Positions 1 to 6,375 of a stretch of DNA of 64,000 bases are shown here, piece by piece (position 1 is the stretch's first letter; the number at the start of each line of letters is the position of its first letter). The DNA is from Geobacter sp. AOG2 (GTDB taxonomy: Bacteria; Desulfobacterota; Desulfuromonadia; Geobacterales; Pseudopelobacteraceae), in the NCBI RefSeq assembly GCF_019972295.1, contig NZ_BLJA01000001.1:2546158-2610157 (forward strand), in the 5' to 3' direction. The notes under the pieces are model-generated. The model saw only the letters and a list, made by a program, of their open reading frames with translations. It was not told where the DNA came from and made no database searches. A program made the position numbers and the translations under genes.

Positions 1-361
1 GGCGGGTGCAGTACATCAACCCCTTGATGTTGGTGTCCACCATGGTCTCCCAATCGTCCAGGCTGACCTGATGGGCCGGTTCCAGCCCCAGCGCCAGGCC
101 TGCGTTGTTGATCAGCACGTCGATCTCGCGGAACGGTTCCGGCAGAGAGTTCACCGCCCCCTGCACCGCCTCCCGGTCGCGCACGTCCAGCGGGATGATG
201 TGGACCTCGGCCGTGCCGGCCAATTCCGCCTGCAAGGCCAAAAGCGGATCGATGCGGCGGGCCGTCAGGATCAGGCGGTTGCCGGGCTGGGCGAAGATAC
301 GGGCGCAGGCGGCGCCGAAACCTGCCGATGCCCCGGTGATGAAGATGGTTTGTCCGCTCAT
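1..361 (-). CDS. SDR family oxidoreductase, YdfG-like (C-terminus outside window)
   Basis: This is the N-terminal 120 residues of a short-chain dehydrogenase/reductase; the gene runs off the left edge. The TGxxxGxG cofactor motif (TGASAGFG) is at residues 9-16, an LDVRD stretch follows, then the NNAG motif (LINNAGLALG), then EPAHQVSLDDWETMVDTN. That pattern matches the YdfG/3-hydroxy acid dehydrogenase branch (known family: NADP-dependent oxidation of serine, 3-hydroxypropionate and similar acids). The ATG is preceded by a good AGGAGG eight bases upstream. The catalytic Tyr-Lys pair is not in view, so activity cannot be judged. Substrate is inferred from family resemblance only. Confidence 0.88.
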   Translation of the reverse strand, partial: MSGQTIFITGASAGFGAACARIFAQPGNRLILTARRIDPLLALQAELAGTAEVHIIPLDVRDREAVQGAVNSLPEPFREIDVLINNAGLALGLEPAHQVSLDDWETMVDTNIKGLMYCTR

Positions 362-415
362 GGTTCTTGCCTCCTCCGGTTTGTGGTGTGTGATTTGTAC
401 TACATTACGGGCGGG

Positions 416-444
416 GATAAAACAGAAAAAGCCGCACAGGGATG
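416..444. repeat. Half-copy of a terminator-type repeat (left flank of the island)
   Basis: The sequence GATAAAACAGAAAAAGCCGC and the bases after it match, with about three differences, the left half of the hairpin terminator at 3363-3392, but the right arm of the hairpin is missing here. A third full copy lies at 6155-6190. The half copy and the full copy bracket the AT-rich cassette island. Confidence 0.5.
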
Positions 445-445
445 A

Positions 446-604
446 GGAAAACTGACGGAGTTGGCACAACACGCGGGTCGAGATCCTTCTACGCTAACAT
501 GTGCTGTGAGGCGACTTGAAAAGTGCCTGGAACGAGATTCAAAGCTCGAAGATAAAATGGAACGGCTGCGGCTGGGCTTGAAAGTTCAAGTCTTCAAGTC
601 CTGA
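446..604 (+). pseudogene. C-terminal remnant of REP-associated transposase (DnaA-like HTH)
   Basis: An open stretch with no start codon encodes about 52 residues (ELAQHAGRDPSTLTCAVRRL and onward) ending at TGA 602-604. The pattern 'L-x-x-x-A-x-x-x-G-R-D-x-S-T-L' followed by an R/K/E-rich helix is what is seen in the DnaA-like helix-turn-helix tail of many REP-associated (Y1) transposases. The catalytic HUH domain is absent. It begins immediately after half of a terminator-like repeat at 416-444, suggesting that a deletion or insertion joined the two. Assignment is by motif only. Confidence 0.5.
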
Positions 605-627
605 CCCCATCGAATTCCCCCTGAATC

Positions 628-690
628 GTCCAACACGCGGCGGCACGCGGTCGTCGCTCCGCTCCGCCGGTGCGCCTTATGACGTTGAAC
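628..690 (+). other. attC-like recombination site 1
   Basis: R'' is GTCCAAC (628-634) and R' is GTTGAAC (684-690), complementary apart from one G-T pair. Inside them GGCGGCAC (639-646) pairs with GTGCGCC (670-676), leaving one extrahelical G. This is the R''-L''-L'-R' layout of integron attC sites, including the TTATGAC spacer before R'. The start codon of the first cassette gene follows 25 bases later. Confidence 0.65.
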
Positions 691-714
691 AATTAGAAAT
701 ACGAAGGGAGTCAT

Positions 715-1086
715 ATGACGGATCATTTGGATATTGTGCTGCCGATTATTCTGATAATTATTGCATTCCTGTTAAAGCTTTTCATGGACAGAAATGCAAC
801 ACTACCACATTTCATAAAATCACTTTATGAACTTCCCGTTGATATTGTCTTTTTGGGTCTTACTTTCACAACGGCATTTACCATATCTGAAGCAAGCCAT
901 ATGGCAAAGGGTATGTTCTACTTGTTTGTTTTTTTAGTAATTGCATTAATTAACGTAGTTCTTTGGCGAAGATCAACTACGCTATACGAACAGACTTCTT
1001 ATAGCTGGGCGTCATCTCTATTTGTACTTAACGCTACAATTGCAGGTTATGTCCTTTACAGATCAGTCATTATAATAGCATCTTAA
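715..1086 (+). CDS. Small hydrophobic membrane protein, cassette gene 1
   Basis: The 123-residue product is almost entirely hydrophobic, with three to four predicted membrane segments (about residues 8-24, 42-60, 66-84 and 100-120) separated by short charged loops. I do not recognise a family. The start is supported by AAGGGAG five bases upstream. It is followed after nine bases by the TIR/deoxyribosyltransferase-like gene, itself with AAGGAG, so the two are one transcription unit within a single cassette. Base composition is very AT-rich compared with the chromosome. By analogy with other two-gene defence units, it could be a membrane partner or effector for the downstream sensor, but this is inference. 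Confidence 0.75.
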   Translation: MTDHLDIVLPIILIIIAFLLKLFMDRNATLPHFIKSLYELPVDIVFLGLTFTTAFTISEASHMAKGMFYLFVFLVIALINVVLWRRSTTLYEQTSYSWASSLFVLNATIAGYVLYRSVIIIAS

Positions 1087-1095
1087 GGAGTATAT

Positions 1096-2259
1096 ATGTT
1101 TGAATTTGCTTATAAAGATGTTTTTATGCTTACACTGCTTGCATTATTATTCACTTTTGTTGTTATTGTATTAACATATCTCATGAAGCATATGCAAAGA
1201 CAGAACAAAGAGCTTATAAATACAATGCGTGATTCATATGAAAAACAAATATATATGATTAATGATAACCTAACAGCATCAATGGATAGATGGCGTGATG
1301 TAAATCATCTTTTATTGAGTTCACAAGCAGTACAACCTGCTGTTGATCCATCTCAGAAAGTACGTTTTTCATCATTTTTAAAAGCAAATGGTGTCCGATC
1401 TGAGGAAATAGATCCAGATCCTAATCTTGTTTTTGTTCTAACACCTTTCAATAATAGATTTGATAATGTGTTTGAAACAATACGTAACACATGCCTGGAT
1501 GTCGGCCTTAAATGCTATAGAGGAGATGAGGAATTTATTCAAGGCGACATCTTGCAACATATTCTAAAAGTAATATGTAAAGCTTCTATTATTATCGCAA
1601 ATATTGAGGGCAGGAATCCGAATGTATTTTACGAACTTGGCCTTGCCCACGCAATGGACAAGAGTACTCTACTAATTTCAAAGACAGTAGATGCGCTTCC
1701 AATTGATATCAAATCAAAGAAAATAATTGTATATCAAGAATCAAATGATCTAAAAAGCAAGTTGAAAGACGAACTTTTAAAGCTTGCCTACATAAAGAAG
1801 AATAATAACAAACAAATAAACAAAAATAATTATCAAAATAACTTAGAGGTTACAGGCGATAAATACTTTACTGGTAAAGTATATTATGAACTTGAAAATG
1901 CCAGTAATGCGGCGCAACAGCAGACAAAGCCGCTATTTATTGTAATCTACGACAATAATAAGATGACTCGAAGCAAATTAGATCACTCCCTTGGATATTT
2001 TTTGGAGTATGAGACCACTAAGGATCTAGTAAACAATAATTTCATCCAGGTATTAGGAGAAGCCGCAGACCCTAATTTTAGCAAGCTCGTGCCAGAAGAC
2101 GACCCCTTAGAAAACTGTCTTCTTGTAATCATGTCACCTAATGGCTATATATTGAGACGTGAGGGTGTTTATGCAAACCCTGATGAAGGACTTAAAAGGG
2201 TTAGAGAATCAATTAAAAGTTGGACCGAAGCATATAAAATAAATACTGAGTTCAACTAG
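1096..2259 (+). CDS. Membrane-anchored TIR/deoxyribosyltransferase-like protein with thioredoxin-like tail
   Basis: Domains in order: one transmembrane helix (about residues 8-30); an amphipathic, probably coiled-coil linker (31-80); a nucleotide-binding Rossmann-like domain (about 110-235); a low-complexity Asn/Lys linker (about 232-250); and a C-terminal domain (about 275-385) that looks thioredoxin-like but lacks a CxxC motif. The central domain has the family hallmarks VFVLTPFNNRFDNV, CYRGDEEF, IIANIEGRNPNVFYELGLAH: this is the nucleoside 2-deoxyribosyltransferase/TIR-like fold in which the Glu of FYELG is the expected catalytic residue. Related domains degrade or sense nucleotides or NAD in bacterial immunity (known of the wider fold; activity here is inferred). 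The stop codon overlaps the R'' box of the next attC site, as is common for integron cassettes. Confidence 0.8.
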   Translation: MFEFAYKDVFMLTLLALLFTFVVIVLTYLMKHMQRQNKELINTMRDSYEKQIYMINDNLTASMDRWRDVNHLLLSSQAVQPAVDPSQKVRFSSFLKANGVRSEEIDPDPNLVFVLTPFNNRFDNVFETIRNTCLDVGLKCYRGDEEFIQGDILQHILKVICKASIIIANIEGRNPNVFYELGLAHAMDKSTLLISKTVDALPIDIKSKKIIVYQESNDLKSKLKDELLKLAYIKKNNNKQINKNNYQNNLEVTGDKYFTGKVYYELENASNAAQQQTKPLFIVIYDNNKMTRSKLDHSLGYFLEYETTKDLVNNNFIQVLGEAADPNFSKLVPEDDPLENCLLVIMSPNGYILRREGVYANPDEGLKRVRESIKSWTEAYKINTEFN

Positions 2260-2318
2260 CGGCAGCACTGGACCGCGGGAAAATGCCCCGCTGTCCGGTG
2301 TGCCTTATGGCGTTGGGC
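2250..2318 (+). other. attC-like recombination site 2
   Basis: R'' is GTTCAAC (2250-2256, overlapping the stop codon of the preceding gene) and R' is GTTGGGC (2312-2318). The L arms pair almost perfectly: GGCAGCACTGGAC (2261-2273) against GTCCGGTGTGCC (2293-2304), with a single bulged G, and the stem continues through CGCGGG/CCCCGC to a short loop. This is the clearest attC fold of the three. Confidence 0.75.
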
Positions 2319-2329
2319 AGGAGAATTAT

Positions 2330-3118
2330 ATGAAAGTTTTACAGGATCAACTATTTGACAAAATAGCTGTTCCAAATTCATTTGAGGAAATTATTGAGAT
2401 CGCTCAAACCACCATTCCTGACGCTTTAAATTACAATGTTAGGTTTTGGCGCGGGCAGAGTAACATTGAATGGCCAGTTCATAGCTCTGCATACAGACGA
2501 TTAGCCATACGTGAAAAACAAGTAACCGAAAAAGCCATGCAAGCGTACGAAAAAAGACTTCTCCAAGAGGCTTCACATAAGGGGTACCGTTTTGTAGATG
2601 GCAAGCTACTGTCGGACTTGGAACTCCTAGCGAGACTTCAACATCATGGAGCAGCAACGCGCCTTGTTGATTTCACAAAGAACCTACTTGTGGCTTTATG
2701 GTTCTGTGTAGCGTCAGATGAAAAAAAGACAGGCTCCTTGATTGGCCTACACTGCTTCTACGTAGGAGGAACCGAAGGTACACTCAAAGTAAATCCATAT
2801 GAGGAAGAAGTTGAAGATCTCGAAAAATATGATTACCCAAGGGTATGGGAACCACCTGCTGTTACAAACAGAGTTGCGGCCCAACATGCATTGTTCCTGT
2901 ACAGTGACGTAATTTCTGCGAAGCATGGCAGTCTCAAATTTCCTGAAAATGAAAATGGTGCTTTAATTATTGTTATTAGCCCACAGTTAAAAGCCAAAAC
3001 CAAGGTTATTCTTCAGCAAATATTTGATGTCCGGCATCTGACACTTTTTCCGGATCTCGATGGGTTCTCGTTTACTAATAATTGCACATTAGATCCATAC
3101 AATAACATGAGGTGGTAA
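2330..3118 (+). CDS. FRG domain-containing protein, cassette gene 3
   Basis: The product (262 residues) contains an FRG domain: the signature VRFWRGQ is near residue 40, followed by LARLQHHGAATRLVDFTKN and then the hydrophobic stretch LLVALWFCVA, the standard motif order of the family. FRG proteins are frequent in mobile and defence loci; their biochemical role is not settled. I start at ATG 2330 because GGCAGGAG ends six bases upstream; an in-frame GTG at 2300 lies inside the attC stem and would have no ribosome site. The gene occupies its own cassette between attC sites 2 and 3 and is AT-rich. A link with the TIR/NDT-like gene is inferred from adjacency only. Confidence 0.85.
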   Translation: MKVLQDQLFDKIAVPNSFEEIIEIAQTTIPDALNYNVRFWRGQSNIEWPVHSSAYRRLAIREKQVTEKAMQAYEKRLLQEASHKGYRFVDGKLLSDLELLARLQHHGAATRLVDFTKNLLVALWFCVASDEKKTGSLIGLHCFYVGGTEGTLKVNPYEEEVEDLEKYDYPRVWEPPAVTNRVAAQHALFLYSDVISAKHGSLKFPENENGALIIVISPQLKAKTKVILQQIFDVRHLTLFPDLDGFSFTNNCTLDPYNNMRW

Positions 3119-3125
3119 AGCGAAG

Positions 3126-3190
3126 TCATAACCCTCGGTGGCAGACGGTCTCCGCTAACGCTCCGCCGCTGCGCCAAAGCCCCGTTGGTC
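3126..3190 (+). other. attC-like recombination site 3 (degenerate)
   Basis: The inner arms pair well: GGTGGCAGACGG (3137-3148) against CCGCTGCGCC (3166-3175) with two bulges. R' is GTTGGTC (3184-3190), which departs from the GTTRRRY consensus, and R'' (about 3126-3132) pairs poorly. Its position right after the FRG gene supports the reading as a decayed attC. Confidence 0.5.
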
Positions 3191-3205
3191 AAGGACAAAA
3201 GAGAG

Positions 3206-3367
3206 ATGAATCCAGAAATAATAACACTTCATAAACATTGGTGTACCGCAGATGCGGTAAAACAATTCATATCAGCAGACGTGCCAGAAAAAGGAAGCGA
3301 GGAGTATCCCCAATGGTTCAAAAACTTGGGGAACACAGCTTCTGTACTACATAACGGCCTGCGATAA
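3206..3367 (+). CDS. Small hypothetical protein in the last cassette
   Basis: A 53-residue open frame starts at ATG 3206, 16 bases after the R' box of the third attC-like site, and encodes a soluble polypeptide (ITLHKHWCTADAVKQFI near the start). The ribosome site is weak. It ends beside the terminator at 3374-3402 and may be a fragment of a longer cassette protein cut off when the island joined the chromosome. Family not recognised. Confidence 0.4.
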   Translation: MNPEIITLHKHWCTADAVKQFISADVPEKGSEEYPQWFKNLGNTASVLHNGLR

Positions 3368-3370
3368 AAC

Positions 3371-3403
3371 AAAAAAAGCCGCGCAGGGGATGTGCGGCTT
3401 TTC
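3371..3403 (-). terminator. Rho-independent terminator of the double-cubane operon
   Basis: AGCCGCGCA (3377-3385) pairs with TGTGCGGCT (3391-3399). On the minus strand the hairpin is followed by seven T residues, correctly placed downstream of the rhodanese gene. Four T residues on the plus side mean it may also stop transcripts leaving the cassette island. Confidence 0.75.
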
Positions 3404-3482
3404 AGATACAAGGGCGGAGTTCAGTTTGCGTACCTGAATGCGGGGGGCAAACGTTCCGGGAACATACTTTTTCTCTGTAACG

Positions 3483-3908
3483 CTATTCCTGTTTGCCCCC
3501 TACCGTCAGCTCCTTGTACGGCCACTCCTGCATGCCGTCTTCGAGGATGAACAAACGGTTTTCGCCGACACCGCTCTCCTTCAGGTAGTCATACGTATTC
3601 TTGGCGCCGCTGCCGCCGCGGGGACAGATGATGACCACATCGTTCCGGGTCGCCAACAGCTTGGGTACCACCTTGTCCAGCTTGTGCCTGTCGTCGGCCG
3701 TTTTGACCGGAAAGGCGTTGGTCTCAACGGAGCCTTTGAAGTGATGCTTCTGAAAATCGGCCGGCACCTGAATATCGACGATGGCCATATCCTTGCCTTT
3801 TTCCAGCCATTCCTTGAACTGGTCGGGCTCGACATAGTTGTACGTGCCGGCCAAGGCTGTGGCGGCACAACCGACAAGGATCAAAACGAGCAACACGATG
3901 CGATTCAT
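3483..3908 (-). CDS. Exported rhodanese-like domain protein
   Basis: The product (141 residues) begins with a signal peptide (MNRIVLLVLILVGCAATALA) and continues as one rhodanese domain: AIVDIQVPADFQKHHFKGS is the N-terminal core and VVIICPRGGSGA is the active-site loop with the candidate catalytic Cys. Rhodaneses carry sulfur on that Cys as a persulfide; the loop is CPRGGSG rather than the common CxxGxR form, so the activity may differ. ATG 3908 is chosen because GGGAGAG sits six bases upstream; a GTG at 3914 would clash with it. It is the last gene of a three-gene minus-strand unit, 33 bases after the activator gene. A role in supplying sulfur is only a guess, because the protein is periplasmic. 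Confidence 0.85.
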   Translation of the reverse strand: MNRIVLLVLILVGCAATALAGTYNYVEPDQFKEWLEKGKDMAIVDIQVPADFQKHHFKGSVETNAFPVKTADDRHKLDKVVPKLLATRNDVVIICPRGGSGAKNTYDYLKESGVGENRLFILEDGMQEWPYKELTVGGKQE

Positions 3909-3941
3909 TTCCACTCTCCCGGTTCCGGATTTTATTTGATG

Positions 3942-4685
3942 CTACAGCGTAGACGCATGGAGCGCCGCTCCCAAGGCCCCGACAATCGACGGTGTGTCGG
4001 GAACCTGTACCGGCACCCCCAACTCCTTCTCCAGCAAGCCGATCAGCGTGGCATTGTTGGCAACGCCCCCCGTGAATACCAGATGATCGCCGTAACCGCT
4101 TTTGGCAACCATGGCCGCCAGCCTCCCCGCAACGGCAAGATGCACCGAGCGGGCGATGACGGCAGGCGGCACGCCGCGGTTCTTCAACGACACGACCTCC
4201 GACTCGGCAAAGACGGCGCACATGCTGTTGATGGGGCTCCCTTGCCCGGCTTCGGCCGCCGCCAGGTCAAAATCCTCCAGTGCGTAACCAAGGGAAACGG
4301 CCATCATCTCCAGAAATCGCCCCGTTCCGGCGGCGCACTTGTCGTTCATCTGGAAACCGGTTACCCGTCCGCGCTCATCCAATGAAATCACCTTGCTGTC
4401 CTGCCCCCCCACGTCGAGGATGGTCCGGCAGCCGGGGAACAGATGCCTGGCTCCCAGGGCATGGGCCTTGATCTCGGTGATGATATCCAGCGCCGCATGC
4501 TGCTGCATCAGATGACGGCCGTAACCGGTGGCCACCACGCGCGCGGCGGCATGCCGCTCTAAAAATGCCAGCGCCTGGCGGTGCGGGTCGAAACCGCTCT
4601 CCGTTATCTGGTAGCCGATGACGGCGTCATCATGCCACACCACGGCCTTGACGGTGCGCGAGCCGAGGTCGATGCCGACGTGCAT
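3942..4685 (-). CDS. BadF/BadG/BcrA/BcrD-type ATPase, activator of double-cubane protein
   Basis: This 247-residue protein belongs to the ASKHA-fold activators of 2-hydroxyacyl-CoA dehydratases. Visible motifs: the phosphate loop GIDLGSRTVKAV at residues 4-15, the second ATP loop TILDVGGQDSKV, and the cluster motif NDKCAAGTGRFLE. The Cys in that motif, together with the one in NSMCAVFAESE, is expected to hold a [4Fe-4S] cluster between two subunits. In the family, ATP hydrolysis drives low-potential electron transfer to the partner protein. It lies three bases downstream of the double-cubane gene, so the pair is translationally coupled. The length is typical. Confidence 0.93.
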   Translation of the reverse strand: MHVGIDLGSRTVKAVVWHDDAVIGYQITESGFDPHRQALAFLERHAAARVVATGYGRHLMQQHAALDIITEIKAHALGARHLFPGCRTILDVGGQDSKVISLDERGRVTGFQMNDKCAAGTGRFLEMMAVSLGYALEDFDLAAAEAGQGSPINSMCAVFAESEVVSLKNRGVPPAVIARSVHLAVAGRLAAMVAKSGYGDHLVFTGGVANNATLIGLLEKELGVPVQVPDTPSIVGALGAALHASTL

Positions 4686-4688
4686 CGA

Positions 4689-5981
4689 TTATCCCCGGAT
4701 CTGCTCGATGAAGGCTTCAACCCGTGTCTGCAGTTGACCGACATCGTCGGGGGAATAGTCGCTTTCTATGGCCATGAACGGTATGCCGCGCCGTTCGCAT
4801 GCCTCGCGCAGCTTGACCGCCTCGATGTTGTAGGTATGGCAGAACTGCAGGCAATAATCGATGATGCCCTGGGCTCCCGACTGCTCGTATTCCTTGAGGA
4901 CCTGGTCGATGCGGTCGTCGTTGGGGGTAAAGCAGGAACAGTCGATTTTCATGTAGCGTTCCGTCAACCGCTCCAACTGCTGGTCGACCGATGTTGAGCC
5001 TTCGTCGATCAAATCCTTGTAGTAACGGGTGCCGATGCAGCTCTCTTCGTTGACCACCACGGCGCCGGAGGTTTCGATGATGTTGTGCAGTTTCCAGTTG
5101 GGCAGCGCCATGGGAGTGCCGGATACGAGGATGCGCGGCGTTGTCGCCGGAGCAACGGCAACGCCCTCCTCAATCCGTTTTTCCAGTTCTTCGCAGAGGG
5201 CAAGGACCTTTTCCGTGAAGCGAACCGGTTCGTCATAGAAGGCGATCTGCTCGATCAGCAACATGTCCTTGCCGCTGATGGGGGACGGATTGGCGTGACG
5301 CAGCGTATTCAAGCGCTGCAATGCGGCACGCTTGCCGTTGATAACCTTTATTGCGGCGGCGATGTCGTCGAATCCGGTTTCGGTACCGCTTATCCTGTCC
5401 ACCGCAACCTTGAAGTCCTTGACCTCCTCAACCCAGAGATGCTTGTCCCGCTCCCGCTTCATCTGGGGGATTTCCATGACATGGGTCGGGACGTGCCGGT
5501 CGAGCAGTTCCCAGGTCTTTTTCTTGGCGTCGCAGGTTGTTTCGCCGTAGACCAGGTCCACGGCCTGGAAGTACGGGCAGATCTTGCCGACCTTGAAACC
5601 GAAGGCCGATTTGACCATAGGGCAGATATTGCGGGGAAGGGTCTTCTCGGCATCGGCAATGGAGCCCTGGGCGCCGCCGCACAGGCCGACGCAGACGCCG
5701 CCGGCGGCTACGATCAACTCTTCCGGGACATACACGCAGAAGGTGCCGATGACCGGCTTGCCGCTTTCCTTCACGGCCATGATTTCATCGATCCTGCCGG
5801 TATGGATGTTTTCGACCATGCCGTCGAAGTACGCCATAGCCGCCGGGCGGTTCTTCTGGGAGAGAAAGATGTTGGTGTATGCCGTTGTCAGCATCGGCGG
5901 CATGCCGGAAAACCGGGCTACGTCCATGCCCAACCTCTCCCACAGTTCCGGGTCCGATTTAACGTTAAAGGCCTCGCTCAT
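4689..5981 (-). CDS. 2-hydroxyacyl-CoA dehydratase-like double-cubane cluster protein
   Basis: The 430-residue protein belongs to the HgdB/FldC/BcrB superfamily but stands alone instead of as an alpha/beta pair. Cysteines occur in GTFCVYVPEE, CVGLCGG, RNICPMVKSAFG, KICPYFQ, ETTCDAKKKTWELL, EESCIGTRYY, CSCFTPNDDR and YCLQFCHTY. The single-gene arrangement with an adjacent activator fits the double-cubane cluster proteins, in which a [8Fe-9S] cluster reduces small molecules at very low potential (known for the Carboxydothermus homologue). The physiological substrate is unknown. The ATG follows GAGGAGG, and a promoter is visible at 6016-6043. A true 2-hydroxyacyl-CoA dehydratase is less likely because no second subunit gene is present. 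Confidence 0.88.
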   Translation of the reverse strand: MSEAFNVKSDPELWERLGMDVARFSGMPPMLTTAYTNIFLSQKNRPAAMAYFDGMVENIHTGRIDEIMAVKESGKPVIGTFCVYVPEELIVAAGGVCVGLCGGAQGSIADAEKTLPRNICPMVKSAFGFKVGKICPYFQAVDLVYGETTCDAKKKTWELLDRHVPTHVMEIPQMKRERDKHLWVEEVKDFKVAVDRISGTETGFDDIAAAIKVINGKRAALQRLNTLRHANPSPISGKDMLLIEQIAFYDEPVRFTEKVLALCEELEKRIEEGVAVAPATTPRILVSGTPMALPNWKLHNIIETSGAVVVNEESCIGTRYYKDLIDEGSTSVDQQLERLTERYMKIDCSCFTPNDDRIDQVLKEYEQSGAQGIIDYCLQFCHTYNIEAVKLREACERRGIPFMAIESDYSPDDVGQLQTRVEAFIEQIRG

Positions 5982-5996
5982 GTTCCCTCCTCATTA

Positions 5997-6020
5997 ATAT
6001 ATTCATGAATCATGATATAT
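5997..6020. promoter_or_regulatory. Imperfect palindrome near transcription start of the double-cubane operon
   Basis: ATATAT and CATG arms, with one bulged T on the left, are separated by AAT. The palindrome overlaps the -10 box and the likely transcription start of the minus-strand operon, so it could be a repressor site. No regulator gene is nearby. Confidence 0.3.
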
Positions 6021-6043
6021 AAGTGATACCGTCATATTGTCAA
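6016..6043 (-). promoter_or_regulatory. Sigma-70-type promoter for the double-cubane operon
   Basis: On the minus strand there is TTGACA (6038-6043), a 16-base spacer and TATATA (6016-6021), followed by a short leader and GAGGAGG before ATG 5981. The spacing is one base shorter than optimal, but the -35 box is a perfect match. Confidence 0.55.
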
Positions 6044-6160
6044 ATTGATAATACCCATCCGATTGGTGCAAACTATTGATAAAATGAATGTGTTTATCCT
6101 TTGGGCCACGTTGCGGACCCTTTTTCCCAAAGATCCCATCCTGCCGACACGAGGATGAAA

Positions 6161-6190
6161 CAAAAAAAGCCGCACAGGGGATGTGCGGCT
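6161..6190 (-). terminator. Rho-independent terminator after the Lys/Ala-rich protein gene
   Basis: AGCCGCACA (6168-6176) and TGTGCGGCT (6182-6190) form a nine-pair stem followed on the minus strand by seven T residues. It lies about 185 bases past the end of the gene at 6376-6759 and belongs to the same repeat family as the terminator at 3371-3403. Confidence 0.7.
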
Positions 6191-6256
6191 CTTCGGGTGC
6201 GGCTATCGGTGCTCATGGCGCCGATTATTTCGTTTGTTTTCGATTCGGAAAGGAGG

Positions 6257-6350
6257 GTTTTTTCGCCCAGGCCAGGAAATCAAGGGATTGCGCGGAGGCG
6301 TACATAGGTACGCCGCACAAGCAAGCACGAAGATTGACGCCGCATGGGCG
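6257..6350. repeat. Diverged copy of the hisG-flanking repeat
   Basis: The core GCGGAGGCGTACATAGGTAC and the flanking GACGCCGCATGGGCGGAAAAG resemble the repeats at 10004-10110 and 11041-11148, with many substitutions. Apart from this repeat and the terminator I see nothing else in the gap 6044-6375. Confidence 0.45.
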
Positions 6351-6375
6351 GAAAAGAACCCTTTCCGGACGAAAA

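Larger units (their letters stand above)
628..3190 (+). mobile_element. Integron cassette array without integrase (CALIN-like)
   Basis: Three attC-like sites in the same orientation (628-690, 2250-2318, 3126-3190) delimit two cassettes: one with a two-gene unit (715-2259) and one with an FRG-domain gene (2330-3118). The genes are strikingly AT-rich compared with the GC-rich surroundings, as expected for acquired cassettes. No tyrosine integrase or attI is present in the window, so this is either an orphan cluster of attC sites or the distal end of an integron beyond the left edge. Confidence 0.65.

Noticed and set aside
3438-4385. Long plus-strand frame over rhodanese and activator genes
   Set aside because: Composition is that of an antisense shadow; the minus-strand genes have convincing motifs.
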